Part shown: positions 9,043 through 18,541 of the stretch, piece by piece | Layout: each line of letters starts with the position of its first letter | Numbering within the stretch: the stretch's first letter is position 1 | Source of the DNA: an uncultured Flavobacteriaceae bacterium | Lineage (GTDB): Bacteria; Bacteroidota; Bacteroidia; Flavobacteriales; Flavobacteriaceae | DNA: 64,000 nt | Assembly (NCBI GenBank): GCA_943789365.1 | Contig: CALSTV010000001.1 | Span: forward strand, 992,001 to 1,056,000 | Direction of reading: 5' to 3' | Notes under the pieces: model-generated | Seen by the model: only the letters and a program-made list of their open reading frames with translations | What the model was told of the DNA's origin: nothing | The model's database searches: none | Translations under genes and position numbers: made by a program

Positions 9043-9462
9043 TTAATATTGCGCCAACATATAATAGAGTAAATCTGTAGTCGTCACAATACCAATTAGT
9101 TCATGATCTTCGACTACAGGCAATGCATGAAATTCATTTTTAGACAAGATTTCAGCAACCTCTTTAATTGTTTTATCGGAACGTATGGCAATTGGGTTTT
9201 TAACCATTACTTGCTCTACTCCTAACATTTCGTAAACGGCATTGTCAACCTCTACTTCTTCTTCACCAAAATTATCTACAAAGCTGATTCTTTGCAAGTC
9301 AGTCAGACTCAATATTCCAATGATATCCTTTTTTTCAACCACCGGTATGTGACGAATTTTATAACTTTTAAATAGTTCTTCTGCATCCAATAAGGAATTG
9401 TTCAGTGTCAATGATATGACATTCGTGCTCATTATTTTTGAGATGGGTTCGTTTCTATTCAT
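9043..9462 (-). CDS. CBS-domain pair protein
   Basis: 139 residues, almost entirely two CBS domains (about 8-58 and 78-139). The hallmark ends are present: VVEKKDIIGILSLTDL in the first and ALPVVEDHELIGIVTTTDL in the second. Such stand-alone pairs bind adenine nucleotides and act as cytoplasmic energy sensors, but the partner is not known. It has no close operon neighbour: a 169-bp gap separates it from the regulator gene, and the next gene (9603) is divergent. Confidence 0.9.
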   Translation of the reverse strand: MNRNEPISKIMSTNVISLTLNNSLLDAEELFKSYKIRHIPVVEKKDIIGILSLTDLQRISFVDNFGEEEVEVDNAVYEMLGVEQVMVKNPIAIRSDKTIKEVAEILSKNEFHALPVVEDHELIGIVTTTDLLYYMLAQY

Positions 9463-9570
9463 ATCTTCAGAGTTTAATTTTCGCCCTTTAAAGGTCTACT
9501 ATATCTTAAACATTTTTTATGATATTAGTCAGTATTGAAAATTTGTCTTCTTAGAGAATGTAAAATCCCC

Positions 9571-9578
9571 TATTTTTG
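9571..9578 (+). promoter_or_regulatory. -7 promoter element
   Basis: TATTTTTG (TAnnTTTG type), 24 bases before the ATG at 9603. It overlaps the in-frame TTG at 9576, which is therefore not a likely start. Confidence 0.6.
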
Positions 9579-9602
9579 CAATTCGTATTGAAAAGAATTA
9601 CC

Positions 9603-10019
9603 ATGCAAAAGAACATCCAAGAGTATATTGAAAAAAACTTAAGCAACCTTGCCATTGTGGAAGACGCTGATGTAGGTTATGAAAATATAAGTATCTTAGA
9701 TTTTAGAACGCATCATGAAAGTGGTGATGTTTTTAAACATCAAAACGACGAACTCTATGCAATTGCTGTTTTACAAGCAGTAACTAATGAAAGTGCGAAA
9801 AAGATAAGTCGTGAACTTAAAAAAAACAAGAATCTCAGCTACACTTCACTTAAGGATTTTGTTGAGAAACATTTGTTGAAGTGTTATGTTTCAGGAAGTT
9901 CTGAAGCTTACGACACCTGGAAAACAGGTGATAAAGGTATTGTTTCTTTACAATTTGACGATGTTAAAAAAACGATTGTACCTTCATTTCATAACGAAAG
10001 TGCAGCAACTAGAAAGTAG
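9603..10019 (+). CDS. Hypothetical protein
   Basis: 138 residues from ATG at 9603. The frame extends back to a TTG at 9576, but that lies in the promoter box. The product is soluble and hydrophilic with mixed charge, and has no signal peptide or membrane segment. Visible parts include an N-terminal helix (QKNIQEYIEKNLSNLA) and a Lys-rich middle (KISRELKKNKNLSY). I do not recognise the family. It stands alone between the divergent CBS gene and the receptor gene. Confidence 0.75.
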   Translation: MQKNIQEYIEKNLSNLAIVEDADVGYENISILDFRTHHESGDVFKHQNDELYAIAVLQAVTNESAKKISRELKKNKNLSYTSLKDFVEKHLLKCYVSGSSEAYDTWKTGDKGIVSLQFDDVKKTIVPSFHNESAATRK

Positions 10020-10295
10020 TAGTTAAGCGTTTATAATCCGTTTTGTCTTTCATATCCTCACTATATATATACTTTTTAATACAGTATGTATAGGCCGTCA
10101 TATTTTTTTATCACATCTTATTTGACCTGTAAACTAGAGGTAGTTTAGCTCTTGATATACTGATATGTTTGTGTAATTTGAAACATTCACCCCTTAAAAC
10201 AATCAAATCACCACCCATTCTACAAAAATAATGGCGCGATATTTGTAGCAGTGTTTTCAACTAAAAAGAACAAGCTAAGACAACTACCTAACCAC

Positions 10296-13079
10296 ATGCC
10301 CCAAAACCCTTTCTACAGACAGTATTTACTTCCTATTATCCTACTGTTATTTTGTAATTTAACTTTTGGACAAACCGAAGCGGCCATTAGTGGAAATGTG
10401 GTAAACCCTCAAAATGAACCTTTGGAATATGTTTCTGTAGCACTATTACACCCCAAGGATTCGACTATGATAAATTTTACCACCACGGATATTAAAGGTG
10501 ATTTTAAAATTATAGAAAATTCTAGAGACTCATTATTACTTCAATTTTTCTCTACTGGTTATGTTGCGTATTTCAAAAATATTGTTTTCGCACATGAAGC
10601 CATTGACTTAGGAAAAATTATATTGGAAGAAGATATTGACCTACTCGACGAGGTAACCATATCAGCAGTTGTACCCGTTCAGATTAAAAAAGACACTGTG
10701 GCTTTTAACACAGAAGCCTTTAAAGTAGATTCGGATGACAATATTGAAGAATTGTTAAATAAACTACCGGGAATGGAAATCGATTCCGATGGCGCAATTG
10801 TAGCACAAGGAAATGAGGTAACAAAAATATATGTGGATGGAAAAGAATTTTTTGGTGGAGACCCAGCCATTGTGCTAAAAAATCTATCTGCCGATGTGAT
10901 TGCAAAAGTAGAGGTCATTGATAAAAAAAGTGATGAATCTGAGCTCACCGGTGTTAGTGATGGGAACAAACAAGTAATCTTAAATTTCTCACTTAAAAAA
11001 AACAAACAGAACAGAGGTTTCGGTAAGGTCTCTGCCGGAATTGGATTGGACAATCGATATTTTGGAAATTTAAATTACAACCGATTTTCAAAAAAGACAC
11101 AATTCTCAGCTGTGGCTAAATTCAATAACATAAACGTAACTGGATCTAATATTAGAGATTTCCTTCAAAATGCGAATGGATTGGGTGACGACTCAGACGA
11201 AGAAGACGCCGTAAAAGTAAAAAATCTTTCAGGTTTTCTAACAACTGCAACAGCGGGTATGCACTATGGACATGAGTTCCAAAAACGAGAGTCACTAAAT
11301 GCTGACTATACGTATAACTCATCTATTAATGACGGGGTTTCTTTTACAAAAAGAACAACATTTTCAGGGTTCAATAAGTTTGATTCTGAAATGCAAAGTA
11401 ATTATGACAACACTACTGAAAATCACAATTTAAATTTCAACTATATCAATCAAGCGCATGCCACACATAGTTTCTTTATTAAAGGAGGTTATAATGCAAA
11501 TCAGCGTGGAACGATGTTGAATAGAAACTCTGATTTTTATGATGATGATGGTGTACTAAAAACAACAAACAACAGTGAGTTTATCAGTGACTCAAACAAA
11601 AACTCAGGAAATGTTAAGTTTACTTACTATAAAAAACTAAATGATATTGGGCGTAATTTTAATTCGGGACTTCAATTGATTAAATCCACTATTGACAGGG
11701 AAAATGAACAACACACAAATACCACTAGAAATATAAACACGGATAATGAGGTTTATAAAGAGATCCTGACTTCAAGAGATGAGTTGATACAGGATAACAC
11801 AATCAATTACGATTTAAAATATTCAGAACCTTTAGGAAACAATCATTTTGTGAAATTTCATACCATTTCATCGGTTCGAACGATTGCTGAAGATGTGAGT
11901 CAATTGAGAAATACCCTTAGTAACCAGGATGATTTTGTTTTATTTGAATACGATTATTTACATAAGGAATTCAATCTTCGCACAAAATTAGGATACAGTT
12001 ATAATGTGGAAAAACTGAATATCTATGCCGGTGTAGAGCTGCAAGATCTCAGTAGAAAATTTGGTGAAATTAACAAAGAAGAGATACACAAAAACAACTT
12101 ATTTTACAATCCTCAGTTCAACGTACAATACATACCTAAAGTAGGTCGTAAGTACCGTTTAAACTATACTAGAACTGTACGAAACCCGAGTACTTTTCAA
12201 AGTTCAACGGTTATAAATGACATCATACCAACATATATAAGAAAAGGAAATCCTGATTTAGACCCCGAGCAAAACGATGTAATTTCTATTCGTGCAAACA
12301 TTCATGATTATGCGTCTTCTTTGAGTTTCTACGGAAATCTTCGCTATCAATATACAAGTAATGCCATTATTTCAACAATTGCTTTTCAAGAAGAAAATAT
12401 TTATTGGCGTATTCGTAGTTTTGAAAATAACGGGTACAAAAACAACATACGCGCTTCTTTTAGCCTCAGTAAGAAAATTAATGGTTTAGGAATTCGATAC
12501 ACCTTAAAAAACACAAATTCTTATAGCACCTATAATTCAATTGTAAGCATTAGAGAAAACGGAAAATCGGTACCAATTCTAAATGAAGTTCGTGCGGAAA
12601 ATTACTCTGGAAGTCTTTCTTTTGAGAACTTCAATAAAAATGTTTTTGACGCCAAGGTGGGAGCCTCTTATAAAATAAACAAAACACATTTTTCTGTTGT
12701 ACGAGATTTAAACCGAGATTTTGCCACACAAAGATACTTTGGTCTTATCGACTATGATTTGACGAATAAAATAAATATAAATACACAGTTCGATTATATC
12801 ATCTTTTCAGACACCAAGTTCAATTCAAACCAAAAACTCCCCTTATGGAACGCGTCAGTCTCCTATGCTTTTACGAAAAAGAAAAACAATATTATTAAAC
12901 TATTATTGATCGACTTACTTGACAAAAATGTTGATATCCGCAGGAGAAGTACTATAAATTACATTGAAGAGGTAACCACTGAAAGCCTTGGTCGCTATGT
13001 TATTTTAAGCTATACGTACCGATTGAACAACGGAAAGAAGAAGAAGAAGAAGAAAAAGAAATACGCAAAAAAACAATAA
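10296..13079 (+). CDS. Outer-membrane TonB-receptor-like beta-barrel protein
   Basis: About 927 residues from ATG at 10296; a GTG at 10251 is in frame but places 15 charged residues before the signal peptide. The signal peptide ends NLTFGQ. A carboxypeptidase-regulatory-like beta domain follows (ISGNVVNPQNEPLEYVSVALL, about 30-110), then a plug-like region with IEELLNKLPGMEID and TKIYVDGKEFFGGDP. The rest is a long barrel rich in alternating aromatic strands. The tail ends in nine Lys residues and YAKKQ. This is the OMP_b-brl_3 type of receptor, not SusC: no susD follows. Substrate unknown. Its stop codon abuts the stop of the convergent exosortase-partner gene with no spacer. Confidence 0.85.
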   Translation: MPQNPFYRQYLLPIILLLFCNLTFGQTEAAISGNVVNPQNEPLEYVSVALLHPKDSTMINFTTTDIKGDFKIIENSRDSLLLQFFSTGYVAYFKNIVFAHEAIDLGKIILEEDIDLLDEVTISAVVPVQIKKDTVAFNTEAFKVDSDDNIEELLNKLPGMEIDSDGAIVAQGNEVTKIYVDGKEFFGGDPAIVLKNLSADVIAKVEVIDKKSDESELTGVSDGNKQVILNFSLKKNKQNRGFGKVSAGIGLDNRYFGNLNYNRFSKKTQFSAVAKFNNINVTGSNIRDFLQNANGLGDDSDEEDAVKVKNLSGFLTTATAGMHYGHEFQKRESLNADYTYNSSINDGVSFTKRTTFSGFNKFDSEMQSNYDNTTENHNLNFNYINQAHATHSFFIKGGYNANQRGTMLNRNSDFYDDDGVLKTTNNSEFISDSNKNSGNVKFTYYKKLNDIGRNFNSGLQLIKSTIDRENEQHTNTTRNINTDNEVYKEILTSRDELIQDNTINYDLKYSEPLGNNHFVKFHTISSVRTIAEDVSQLRNTLSNQDDFVLFEYDYLHKEFNLRTKLGYSYNVEKLNIYAGVELQDLSRKFGEINKEEIHKNNLFYNPQFNVQYIPKVGRKYRLNYTRTVRNPSTFQSSTVINDIIPTYIRKGNPDLDPEQNDVISIRANIHDYASSLSFYGNLRYQYTSNAIISTIAFQEENIYWRIRSFENNGYKNNIRASFSLSKKINGLGIRYTLKNTNSYSTYNSIVSIRENGKSVPILNEVRAENYSGSLSFENFNKNVFDAKVGASYKINKTHFSVVRDLNRDFATQRYFGLIDYDLTNKININTQFDYIIFSDTKFNSNQKLPLWNASVSYAFTKKKNNIIKLLLIDLLDKNVDIRRRSTINYIEEVTTESLGRYVILSYTYRLNNGKKKKKKKKKYAKKQ

Positions 13080-13517
13080 TTATTCAGACCTCTCGAATTG
13101 CTGTTCGTAATACCATGCTACTAGCAGTAAGAGCAGAAATACAGGATGCACCAGAAGTCTTCGTATGTAAAAAGGAAACAAGTATCCATTAGAAAAATCC
13201 AAACTTACGAGATACAAATATACCGGCACTAACAATACAAAGGCTAAAGCGTACAGCTTCGCAGATAAAATTACATAGCCCCACTTTTTAAAAAAGAAAT
13301 ATAGGATTGCCAACGAGATACACGTATTCATTCCAAATCTATAAAACAAATGTAACAGTAGTTTACCTAGGTCGTAGGTTGGCATTTTTGCGTACAAATA
13401 ATCATTTTGAAAATAATGAATAAATGGATCATAAAACAATGTTTCTTCATATGCCCTCACCAATACCAACATTGAGAAAAGTCCTAACAAGATAAAATAG
13501 GTAATCAACTTTTTCAT
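13080..13517 (-). CDS. Exosortase F system-associated membrane protein
   Basis: 145 residues with about four hydrophobic segments, starting with a membrane anchor at about 5-22. Conserved aromatic/charged stretches include the FYDPFIHYFQNDY pattern near residue 29. It overlaps the upstream xrtF gene by 4 bases, the usual arrangement of the XrtF pair in Flavobacteriia. The role is presumably to help the exosortase at the inner membrane; the biochemical function is not known. Confidence 0.8.
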   Translation of the reverse strand: MKKLITYFILLGLFSMLVLVRAYEETLFYDPFIHYFQNDYLYAKMPTYDLGKLLLHLFYRFGMNTCISLAILYFFFKKWGYVILSAKLYALAFVLLVPVYLYLVSLDFSNGYLFPFYIRRLLVHPVFLLLLLVAWYYEQQFERSE

Positions 13518-14059
13518 AGTTTACTTTTTGAATAATCAGAAAATAACTGCACCCAAATAACCCATAGTAGAAATACCACTCCATAAATAATACTCGGAAA
13601 CACCAGATTGTGCAACACTTCTTGTTGCGCTGGATATTTATATAGTGCAATTGTTAAAAAGCCAATCCGCAAAAAATTGACAATATAAATAACTACACTT
13701 CCAAAAACTGCATATAAAACAGTCGCTTTCAATGAGCCTCTAAAAGCAACCACAAAAGCTACGAACAACAATATCAAACTTATCGAATTACAGCCTTCAA
13801 TAACACGAGCAACATATACGTTGTTTACCAATAGTTTCATTGATAATTCATCATGATGCTGTACAGTGTTCACTTGATAACCTAATCCTTTTAATAAGGC
13901 AATGGTATGATCTGCTACAGCACTTGTTATTGGTGAACATACAAATCCTGGTGTTCTTTGCTGCGTCGTATTTAAATAATATGAGTACACAAAAAACAAC
14001 AAGAAATAACTTGTAAAAAACTTTAAGATAAAAAGCGCAATACTTTTTCTTTTACTCAA
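13514..14059 (-). CDS. xrtF: Exosortase family protein XrtF
   Basis: 181 residues, multi-spanning inner-membrane protein. The exosortase catalytic set is visible: Cys90 in EGCNSIS, Arg131 in NFLRIG and His150 in LHNLVFP. Exosortases cleave C-terminal sorting signals of exported proteins, a transpeptidase-like role. The XrtF form is small and restricted to Flavobacteriia. It is translationally coupled to its partner gene. No protein with an obvious XrtF sorting tail was noticed in this window. Confidence 0.9.
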   Translation of the reverse strand: MSKRKSIALFILKFFTSYFLLFFVYSYYLNTTQQRTPGFVCSPITSAVADHTIALLKGLGYQVNTVQHHDELSMKLLVNNVYVARVIEGCNSISLILLFVAFVVAFRGSLKATVLYAVFGSVVIYIVNFLRIGFLTIALYKYPAQQEVLHNLVFPSIIYGVVFLLWVIWVQLFSDYSKSKL

Positions 14060-14523
14060 AACAATTTCTATTTGGTTTTCTATTCATGATCTTACTTCTC
14101 ACAAGTAGATGCGACCACTAATGTACAAATATTATTATTTTTAATAACAACAAGAAATTATTTCACCCATTTCAGAACATATCCATTCATTATGATTTCC
14201 ATTTAACGATAGTACACCCCTCCCTATATCCGGTCTTTAAAAGCAGATAGTCCAAACAATAAACAGAACGTATCTGTCTCAAAAACAAACCCTCATCGAT
14301 CCAATATGTGCCGACAAGCTTTCCTTTTTATATGAAATCAAAACACAATAAAACCCTTACAGATCCATCTTTAAAACTAAAAAAAGAAGCATCGCTAATA
14401 CTTATTGAGTGGGTGTTTGAATTTAAAAAAAGAAAATTCAAATTAATAAAAAAAGATTAAAGCAGTTCATTGTAGAAACCCCTTAGAATTAGTAACTTCG
14501 CCCAAAATTTCACATAACATCTA
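14060..14523. other. Intergenic region between xrtF and purH
   Basis: 464 bp without a supported gene. It holds the divergent start regions of xrtF and purH. A perfect 9-bp inverted repeat, TTTGAATTT (14416-14424) and AAATTCAAA (14434-14442), lies 50 bases upstream of the purH -33 element and could be an operator, though its AT-richness makes chance plausible. No riboswitch was recognised. Confidence 0.4.
14470..14500 (+). promoter_or_regulatory. Putative purH promoter
   Basis: TTG at 14470-14472, a 20-base spacer and TAACTTCG at 14493-14500, a one-mismatch form of TAnnTTTG. The -7 box ends 23 bases before the purH ATG. Confidence 0.5.
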
Positions 14524-16050
14524 ATGAGCACTAGCAAAAAAGCAAAATCTGCCTTAATTTCTGTATTTCACAAAGACGGTTTAGAACCTATCATCAAGAA
14601 ATTAAACGAGTTAAACGTTACTATTTATTCAACTGGAGGAACTGAAACTTTCATCAAGGACTTAGGTTACGATGTGGTACGTGTTGAAGATTTAACGTCT
14701 TACCCTTCTATTTTAGGAGGTCGTGTAAAGACTTTACATCCAAAAGTATTTGGTGGTATTTTAAACAGACGAGATAATGAAAGTGACCAAGCACAATTAA
14801 AAGAATTTGACATTCCTGAAATGGATATCGTCATTGTTGACTTGTATCCTTTTGAAAAAACGGTAGCTAGTGGTGCTCCGGAACAAGATATTATTGAAAA
14901 AATTGACATTGGTGGAATTTCACTAATTCGAGCAGCTGCTAAAAACTTTAAAGACGTTATTTGTGTTTCTTCTATGGAACAATACGATGAGTTTCTAGAC
15001 ATTATTTCGAAGAATGACGGTGCTACTACTTTAGCTGATCGTAAATCTTTTGCTGCAAAATCTTTTGCAGTATCTAGCCATTACGACACCGCAATTTTCA
15101 ATTATATGAATGATGACCAACCTGCGTTTAGACAAAGTTTTGACACCGTTAAGCAATTACGCTATGGTGAAAACCCGCATCAAAAAGGGTTTTTCTATGG
15201 AAATTTATCAGAGTTATTCGACCAATTACATGGTAAGGAACTTTCATTTAACAATCTTTTAGATGTTGATGCAGCTGTGAACCTAATCAAAGAATTTAAA
15301 AACGAAGCACCTACTTTTGCCATATTAAAACACAACAATGCGTGTGGCTTTGCTCAAAGAGAGACTTTGGAACAAGCCTATGTTGATGCCTTAGCCGGAG
15401 ACCCAACCTCTGCTTTTGGTGGTGTGTTAATTGCTAACAAGGAAATTGACGAAGCTACGGCTACTGAAATTCATAAACTTTTCTGTGAAGTTGTTATTGC
15501 TCCTTCTTATTCAGATGCCGCTTTACAAATCTTAAAAGGAAAGAAAAACAGAATTATCTTAATTCAAAAAGAAGTAGAATTCCCAAACATCAGTTACAGA
15601 ACGGCTTTGAACGGAGTCTTAGCCCAAGACCCTAACAATATTACTGATTCGAGAGACTCGCTTAAAAATGTAACGGATAGAGTTGTTACAGAAGCAGAAA
15701 TTGACGATTTACTATTTGCATCTAAAATATGTAAGCACACGAAATCGAATACTATTATCCTTGTTAAGAACAAACAATTGTGTGCAGGTGGAACCGGACA
15801 GACTTCTCGTGTTGATGCTCTAGAGCAAGCTATTACAAAAGCAAAAACTTTTAATTTTGATTTACAGGGTGCGGTCATGGCAAGTGATGCATTCTTCCCT
15901 TTCCCTGACTGTGTAGAGATTGCAGGAAATGCCGGAATTGAAGCTGTGATTCAACCTGGAGGTTCTATCAAAGACCAATTATCTATCGATTATTGTAATG
16001 AAAACAATATCGGAATGGTTTTTACAGGAACACGTCATTTTAAACATTAA
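14524..16050 (+). CDS. purH: Bifunctional AICAR formyltransferase / IMP cyclohydrolase (PurH)
   Basis: 508 residues, full length. It performs the last two steps of IMP synthesis, formylating AICAR with 10-formyl-THF and closing the ring. The N-terminal MGS-like cyclohydrolase domain (about 1-130) carries STGGT and GGRVKTLHPK. The transformylase half shows LRYGENPHQKG and the catalytic LKHNNACG motif (Lys-His). The C-terminus ends in the usual FTGTRHFKH. It precedes mreB with a 74-bp gap that contains a hairpin. Confidence 0.97.
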   Translation: MSTSKKAKSALISVFHKDGLEPIIKKLNELNVTIYSTGGTETFIKDLGYDVVRVEDLTSYPSILGGRVKTLHPKVFGGILNRRDNESDQAQLKEFDIPEMDIVIVDLYPFEKTVASGAPEQDIIEKIDIGGISLIRAAAKNFKDVICVSSMEQYDEFLDIISKNDGATTLADRKSFAAKSFAVSSHYDTAIFNYMNDDQPAFRQSFDTVKQLRYGENPHQKGFFYGNLSELFDQLHGKELSFNNLLDVDAAVNLIKEFKNEAPTFAILKHNNACGFAQRETLEQAYVDALAGDPTSAFGGVLIANKEIDEATATEIHKLFCEVVIAPSYSDAALQILKGKKNRIILIQKEVEFPNISYRTALNGVLAQDPNNITDSRDSLKNVTDRVVTEAEIDDLLFASKICKHTKSNTIILVKNKQLCAGGTGQTSRVDALEQAITKAKTFNFDLQGAVMASDAFFPFPDCVEIAGNAGIEAVIQPGGSIKDQLSIDYCNENNIGMVFTGTRHFKH

Positions 16051-16063
16051 TTTACTAAATTTG

Positions 16064-16094
16064 AAGGATATGTTCTCAACATGAACATATCCTT
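16064..16094. terminator. Strong hairpin between purH and mreB, possible terminator or processing site
   Basis: Perfect 12-bp arms AAGGATATGTTC (16064-16075) and GAACATATCCTT (16083-16094) around a 7-base loop. There is no long T-run on the plus side, so termination would be weak. It may stabilise the purH 3' end. Confidence 0.5.
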
Positions 16095-16124
16095 ACATAT
16101 TAATTTTATACACCTAAAGGAACT

Positions 16125-17153
16125 ATGGGTTTTTTTGATTTCATGATTGAAGATGTTGCTATTGATTTAGGAACTGCAAATACACTTATCATCCACAACG
16201 GAAAAGTTGTGGTAGACTCCCCTTCAATTGTCGCTAGAGACAGAACCTCTGGTAAAATCATTGCTACAGGACAAAAGGCAAACCTAATGCAAGGAAAAAC
16301 TCATGAAAACATCAAGACAATCCGTCCGTTAAAAGACGGAGTTATTGCTGATTTTCAAGCATCTGAAGAAATGATCAAGGAATTTATCAAAAACATTCCT
16401 TCTATCAAAAAACGCTTGTTCCCTCCAGCTTTAAGAATGGTGATCTGTATTCCATCTGGTATTACAGAAGTAGAAAAGCGAGCAGTACAAGATTCGGCTA
16501 TGCACATGAATGCTAAAGAAATCTATTTGATCTATGAACCAATGGCAGCCGCTATTGGTGTAGGTATAGATATCATGGAACCAAAAGGTAATATGATTAT
16601 TGACATAGGTGGAGGTACAACCGAAATTGCAGTCATTGCTTTGGCAGGTATCGTATGTGATAAATCAGTAAAAGTTGCTGGTGATTTATTTACCAACGAC
16701 ATTATGTATTACATGCGTACCCAACACAATCTTTTTGTAGGTGAAACAACGGCAGAAAAAATAAAAATACAAATTGGAGCAGCAACTGAAGACTTAGATA
16801 CACCTCCAGACGATATGTTAGTACAAGGTCGTGATTTGTTAAGTGGAAAACCAAAACAAGTGCAAGTTTCTTACAGAGAAATCGCAAAAGCACTTGACAA
16901 ATCTATTTTAAGAATAGAAGATGCGGTAATGGAAACGCTTTCTAAAACACCTCCTGAACTCGCAGCAGACATCTACAACACTGGAATATATCTTGCTGGT
17001 GGAGGCTCAATGCTTAGAGGACTTGACAAACGTTTGTCTAAAAAAACAGATCTACCTGTTTATATCGCAGAAGATCCGTTAAGAGCTGTTGTAAGAGGTA
17101 CTGGAATTGCACTCAAAAAAATTGACACCTATAAAAGTGTACTTTTAAAATAA
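16125..17153 (+). CDS. mreB: Rod shape-determining protein MreB
   Basis: 342 residues. Actin-like ATPase that forms membrane-associated filaments and directs lateral wall synthesis. The phosphate 1 loop is AIDLGTANTLI (about 12-22), phosphate 2 is IIDIGGGTTEIAV (about 158-170), and the adenosine region includes the GIYLAGGGSMLRGLD stretch near residue 288. First gene of mreBCD-mrdA-rodA, all on the plus strand with short gaps, so the set is probably co-transcribed. Confidence 0.98.
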   Translation: MGFFDFMIEDVAIDLGTANTLIIHNGKVVVDSPSIVARDRTSGKIIATGQKANLMQGKTHENIKTIRPLKDGVIADFQASEEMIKEFIKNIPSIKKRLFPPALRMVICIPSGITEVEKRAVQDSAMHMNAKEIYLIYEPMAAAIGVGIDIMEPKGNMIIDIGGGTTEIAVIALAGIVCDKSVKVAGDLFTNDIMYYMRTQHNLFVGETTAEKIKIQIGAATEDLDTPPDDMLVQGRDLLSGKPKQVQVSYREIAKALDKSILRIEDAVMETLSKTPPELAADIYNTGIYLAGGGSMLRGLDKRLSKKTDLPVYIAEDPLRAVVRGTGIALKKIDTYKSVLLK

Positions 17154-17211
17154 CCTATAGAATTGAGCCAACGCAGTTAGCCCTTTTCAAAACTTAATCT
17201 AAAATGCATCC

Positions 17212-18018
17212 ATGCAGCAAATTTTTTATTTTATTGAAAAATACAAATACTTTTTGCTCTTTATGGCTCTGGAATTGGTAGCCCTACTTTTTACGATTCA
17301 AAGTCACTCTTACCACAAAAGTCAATTTGTGAATTCTGCAAATGCTATAACTGGCGGTCTGTACAAAAAGCACAAAGCAATTTTTCAATTTACTTCATTG
17401 ATAAAGGAAAATGAAAATTTAGCAACAGAAAACACACTCCTACGTAACAGACTTGAAAGTTTAAAAAACAATTCATACACTCCAAAGGATAGCACTTATC
17501 AAAAATACATCTATACAACTGCCAAGGTAATCAATAACAGTTTCACCAAAAAGAATAACATCTTAACTATCGACAAAGGTAGAAACGATGGACTACAACT
17601 CGATATGGGAGTCATTAGTAGCACAGGTCTTATTGGAATAATAAACAATATCTCTAACAACTATGCTACGGTTTTGAGCGTGTTAAACAGTCAATCCAAA
17701 ATTAATGCACGCCTTAAAAAGAATCATTATTTCGGAACGCTGTCATGGAATGGAAATGACTATAAAAAAGCCCAATTAGTAGATATTCAGCGACAAGCTA
17801 ATATCCAAATTGGCGATACTATTGTCAGTGGAGGAAAATCGACGCTCTTCCCAGAGGGAATTATTATTGGAACGATACACAGTTTCGACAAAACGCGAAA
17901 AACATACGAAAATATTGAAATACTTCTATCTACGGACATGAGTAATTTAGGATACGTACACGTTGTTGAAAACAAAGAGAAACCAGAAATCAAAAATCTA
18001 GAAAACAGCCATGACTAG
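17212..18018 (+). CDS. mreC: Rod shape-determining protein MreC
   Basis: 268 residues. One N-terminal transmembrane segment (about 14-30) is followed by a coiled-coil (about 60-88, ENENLATENTLLRNRLESL) and a beta-rich periplasmic part with the family pattern NFLTIDKG-like NILTIDKGRNDGLQ and STGLIGIINNIS. It links MreB to the wall synthases by activating PBP2. The end overlaps mreD by 8 bases, showing translational coupling. Confidence 0.95.
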   Translation: MQQIFYFIEKYKYFLLFMALELVALLFTIQSHSYHKSQFVNSANAITGGLYKKHKAIFQFTSLIKENENLATENTLLRNRLESLKNNSYTPKDSTYQKYIYTTAKVINNSFTKKNNILTIDKGRNDGLQLDMGVISSTGLIGIINNISNNYATVLSVLNSQSKINARLKKNHYFGTLSWNGNDYKKAQLVDIQRQANIQIGDTIVSGGKSTLFPEGIIIGTIHSFDKTRKTYENIEILLSTDMSNLGYVHVVENKEKPEIKNLENSHD

Positions 18019-18529
18019 AGAAACACTTACACTCAGTTTTCGTTTTCTTATCTTGTTATTGGTACAGGTATTTGTACTAAACAACATACAGCTGTTTGGG
18101 CATTTAAACCCCATGCTATATATACTTTTTGTAATCTTATACCCTTTAAAAAAAGAACGAGCAAATTTTATGTGGGCTTCTTTTTTCTTAGGTCTTTCCA
18201 TTGATTTCTTCTCAAACTCTGGAGGCATTAATGCTGCAGCCACTTTAGCTATAGCCTACTTTAGATTACCTATTTTAAAACTAATAATCAACAGACCCGA
18301 CATAGACTATACGGTATTTAAAATTAATCAAGAACCGTTCATCAAGGTTATATTATACACCTGTATTTTAACTTTCCTTCACCATTTCGTAGTATTTAGT
18401 CTCGAATATTTTAGTTGGAACTCGTTTATTCCCGTACTTAAAAAATCAATCAACACAAGTGTTTTTACAATTCTTTTAAGTACTTTATACCTGTTGTTTT
18501 TTAGAAAAAACAGCAAATCAAATTTTTAA
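18011..18529 (+). CDS. mreD: Rod shape-determining protein MreD
   Basis: 172 residues, about five transmembrane segments with little soluble sequence, the normal form of MreD. Recognised by its hydrophobic profile, by FLGLSIDFFSNSGGINAAAT in the middle, and above all by its place between mreC and the PBP2 gene. Inner-membrane member of the elongasome. Confidence 0.92.
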   Translation: MTRETLTLSFRFLILLLVQVFVLNNIQLFGHLNPMLYILFVILYPLKKERANFMWASFFLGLSIDFFSNSGGINAAATLAIAYFRLPILKLIINRPDIDYTVFKINQEPFIKVILYTCILTFLHHFVVFSLEYFSWNSFIPVLKKSINTSVFTILLSTLYLLFFRKNSKSNF

Positions 18530-18541
18530 GCACTTACTCTT

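Noticed and set aside
10021-10250. Imperfect inverted repeat CTATATATATAC ... GTATGTATAG as operator
   Set aside because: Arms do not match well and the region is AT-rich, so chance is likely.
10296-13079. SusC-type polysaccharide transporter
   Set aside because: No susD follows, and the N-terminal and barrel patterns match the OMP_b-brl_3 type receptor instead.
13447-13650. 67-codon minus-strand frame across the xrtF/partner junction
   Set aside because: It is out of frame with two well-supported overlapping genes.
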